Positions 41,235-41,712 of a stretch of 41,712 bases of DNA are shown here, piece by piece. The notes below the pieces were generated by a model. The model was not told where the DNA came from. It worked only from the letters and a program-made list of their open reading frames with translations, and made no database searches. Within the stretch, counting starts at the first letter, position 1; each line of letters opens with the position of its first letter. Position numbers and translations under genes: made by a program. This DNA is from Myxococcaceae bacterium (GTDB lineage: Bacteria; Myxococcota; Myxococcia; Myxococcales; Myxococcaceae): contig JAEUJQ010000082.1 of NCBI GenBank assembly GCA_016793095.1, positions 1 through 41,712 on the forward strand. Direction: 5' to 3'.

Positions 41235-41712
41235 ATGCGCGCACTTCCTGTCCTCTTTGCCGTCGGCATCACGGTCCTCTCTGGGTGCAACTGTGGAGGA
41301 CCAGATGCCTGCAACACCAACAACGACTGCTCGACAGGGCAGGTGTGTTCCGCGAACCGGTGCGTGACCCCCGATGGCGGGGCGGCTGGTGGCTCGACGG
41401 CGGGTGGAGCGGCCGGTGGTTCCGCGGGTGGCTCGACGGCCGGTGGTTCGACGGCCGGTGGCTCGACGGCCGGTGGCTCGACGGCCGGCGGCTCCGCGGG
41501 CGGCTTGACGGCGGGTGGCTCCGCAGGCGGCTCGACAGCCGGTGGCTCCGCAGGCGGCTCGACGGCCGGTGGCTCCGCAGGCGGCTCGACGGCCGGTGGC
41601 TCCGCAGGCGGTTCGACGGCCGGTGGCTCCGCAGGCGGCTCGACCGCCGGTGGCTCCGCAGGCGGCTCGACTGCCGGTGGCTCCGCGGGCGGCTCGACGG
41701 CCGGTGGCTCCG
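41235..41712 (+). CDS. Stalk lipoprotein (3' partial)
   Basis: The ATG at 41235 opens a signal peptide with a lipobox at Cys18 (VGITVLSGC), then a Cys cluster (CNCGGPDACNTNNDC, CSANRC) and PDGG. From about 41384 the frame is a Gly/Ser/Thr/Ala stalk (GSAGGSTAG periods) that is still open at the window end, so the C-terminal domain is unseen. The layout is the same as in the lamin-tail lipoprotein. The 122 bp upstream show no other gene. Confidence 0.85.
   Translation, partial: MRALPVLFAVGITVLSGCNCGGPDACNTNNDCSTGQVCSANRCVTPDGGAAGGSTAGGAAGGSAGGSTAGGSTAGGSTAGGSTAGGSAGGLTAGGSAGGSTAGGSAGGSTAGGSAGGSTAGGSAGGSTAGGSAGGSTAGGSAGGSTAGGSAGGSTAGGS
41384..41712 (+). repeat. 27-bp coding tandem repeat at the right window end
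   Basis: After some irregular units the array settles into 27-bp periods encoding GSAGGSTAG, running off the window end. The period equals that of the unrelated stalk array at bases 1-108. Confidence 0.88.

Overview
The window is high-GC DNA from a member of the Myxococcota, probably the Cystobacterineae (Myxococcus/Archangium-like). The call rests on gene content: Gly-rich-stalk lipoproteins with myxobacterial Cys-rich (DUF4215-type) repeats, RCC1 propellers, Hanks-type kinases with FHA and PEGA domains, a MYXO-CTERM-like C-terminus and an ERG24-type sterol reductase. The genus is inferred, not proven. I see no tRNA, rRNA, CRISPR array, transposase, integrase or phage gene. Both window ends fall inside 27-bp tandem repeats that encode Gly-rich stalks, so the first and last genes are incomplete.

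Layout. 1-7.6 kb (+): a 14-repeat RCC1 protein, a ferredoxin-NADP reductase-type flavoprotein, a membrane-anchored PEGA protein directly followed by a lipoprotein alpha/beta hydrolase, then two more lipoproteins. 7.7-13.6 kb (-): a short-chain dehydrogenase, a membrane class III adenylyl cyclase, an ERG24-like sterol reductase, a Cys-rich-repeat propeller lipoprotein and a small unknown protein. 13.8-19.7 kb (+): a MarR regulator with a C-terminal Cys cluster and a palindrome over its own Shine-Dalgarno, a cytochrome P460, a DUF2325-like Cys protein, and an outer-membrane receptor fused to a TonB C-terminal domain with a translationally coupled lipoprotein. 19.7-25.1 kb (-): an operon of TPR/PEGA protein, FHA-kinase-PEGA protein and lamin-tail lipoprotein. 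25.2-31.6 kb (+): a divergent second kinase, an FN3/Ig surface protein, an acetate-transporter-family protein and a REC-PAS-GGDEF-EAL protein. 32.0-32.9 kb (-): a zinc-ribbon methyltransferase. 33.3-36.9 kb (+): a small membrane protein, a serine hydrolase with a coupled lipoprotein, and an acyltransferase. 36.9-40.3 kb (-): a small TPR-like protein, SppA and a site-2 protease with CBS domains. 40.5 kb to the end (+): a DUF523-type protein and the start of a stalk lipoprotein.

Functionally the window is mostly cell envelope and signalling. Many products are predicted to be exported, lipid-anchored or in the membrane. The signalling set covers two Ser/Thr kinases, cAMP synthesis, c-di-GMP synthesis and breakdown, and a redox-looking MarR/P460 pair.

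The most unusual structural feature is a set of five local direct duplications, each at a gene boundary and each with mostly its own sequence: 3271-3445, 8515-8690, 10059-10282, 31587-32043 and 32870-33065. The clearest is downstream of the GGDEF-EAL gene. There the last ~60 bp of the coding region recur four more times, alternating between two possible C-terminal tails, and the array runs into the 3' end of the convergent methyltransferase gene. The methyltransferase in turn carries a frame-preserving duplication of its own 5' zinc-ribbon segment.
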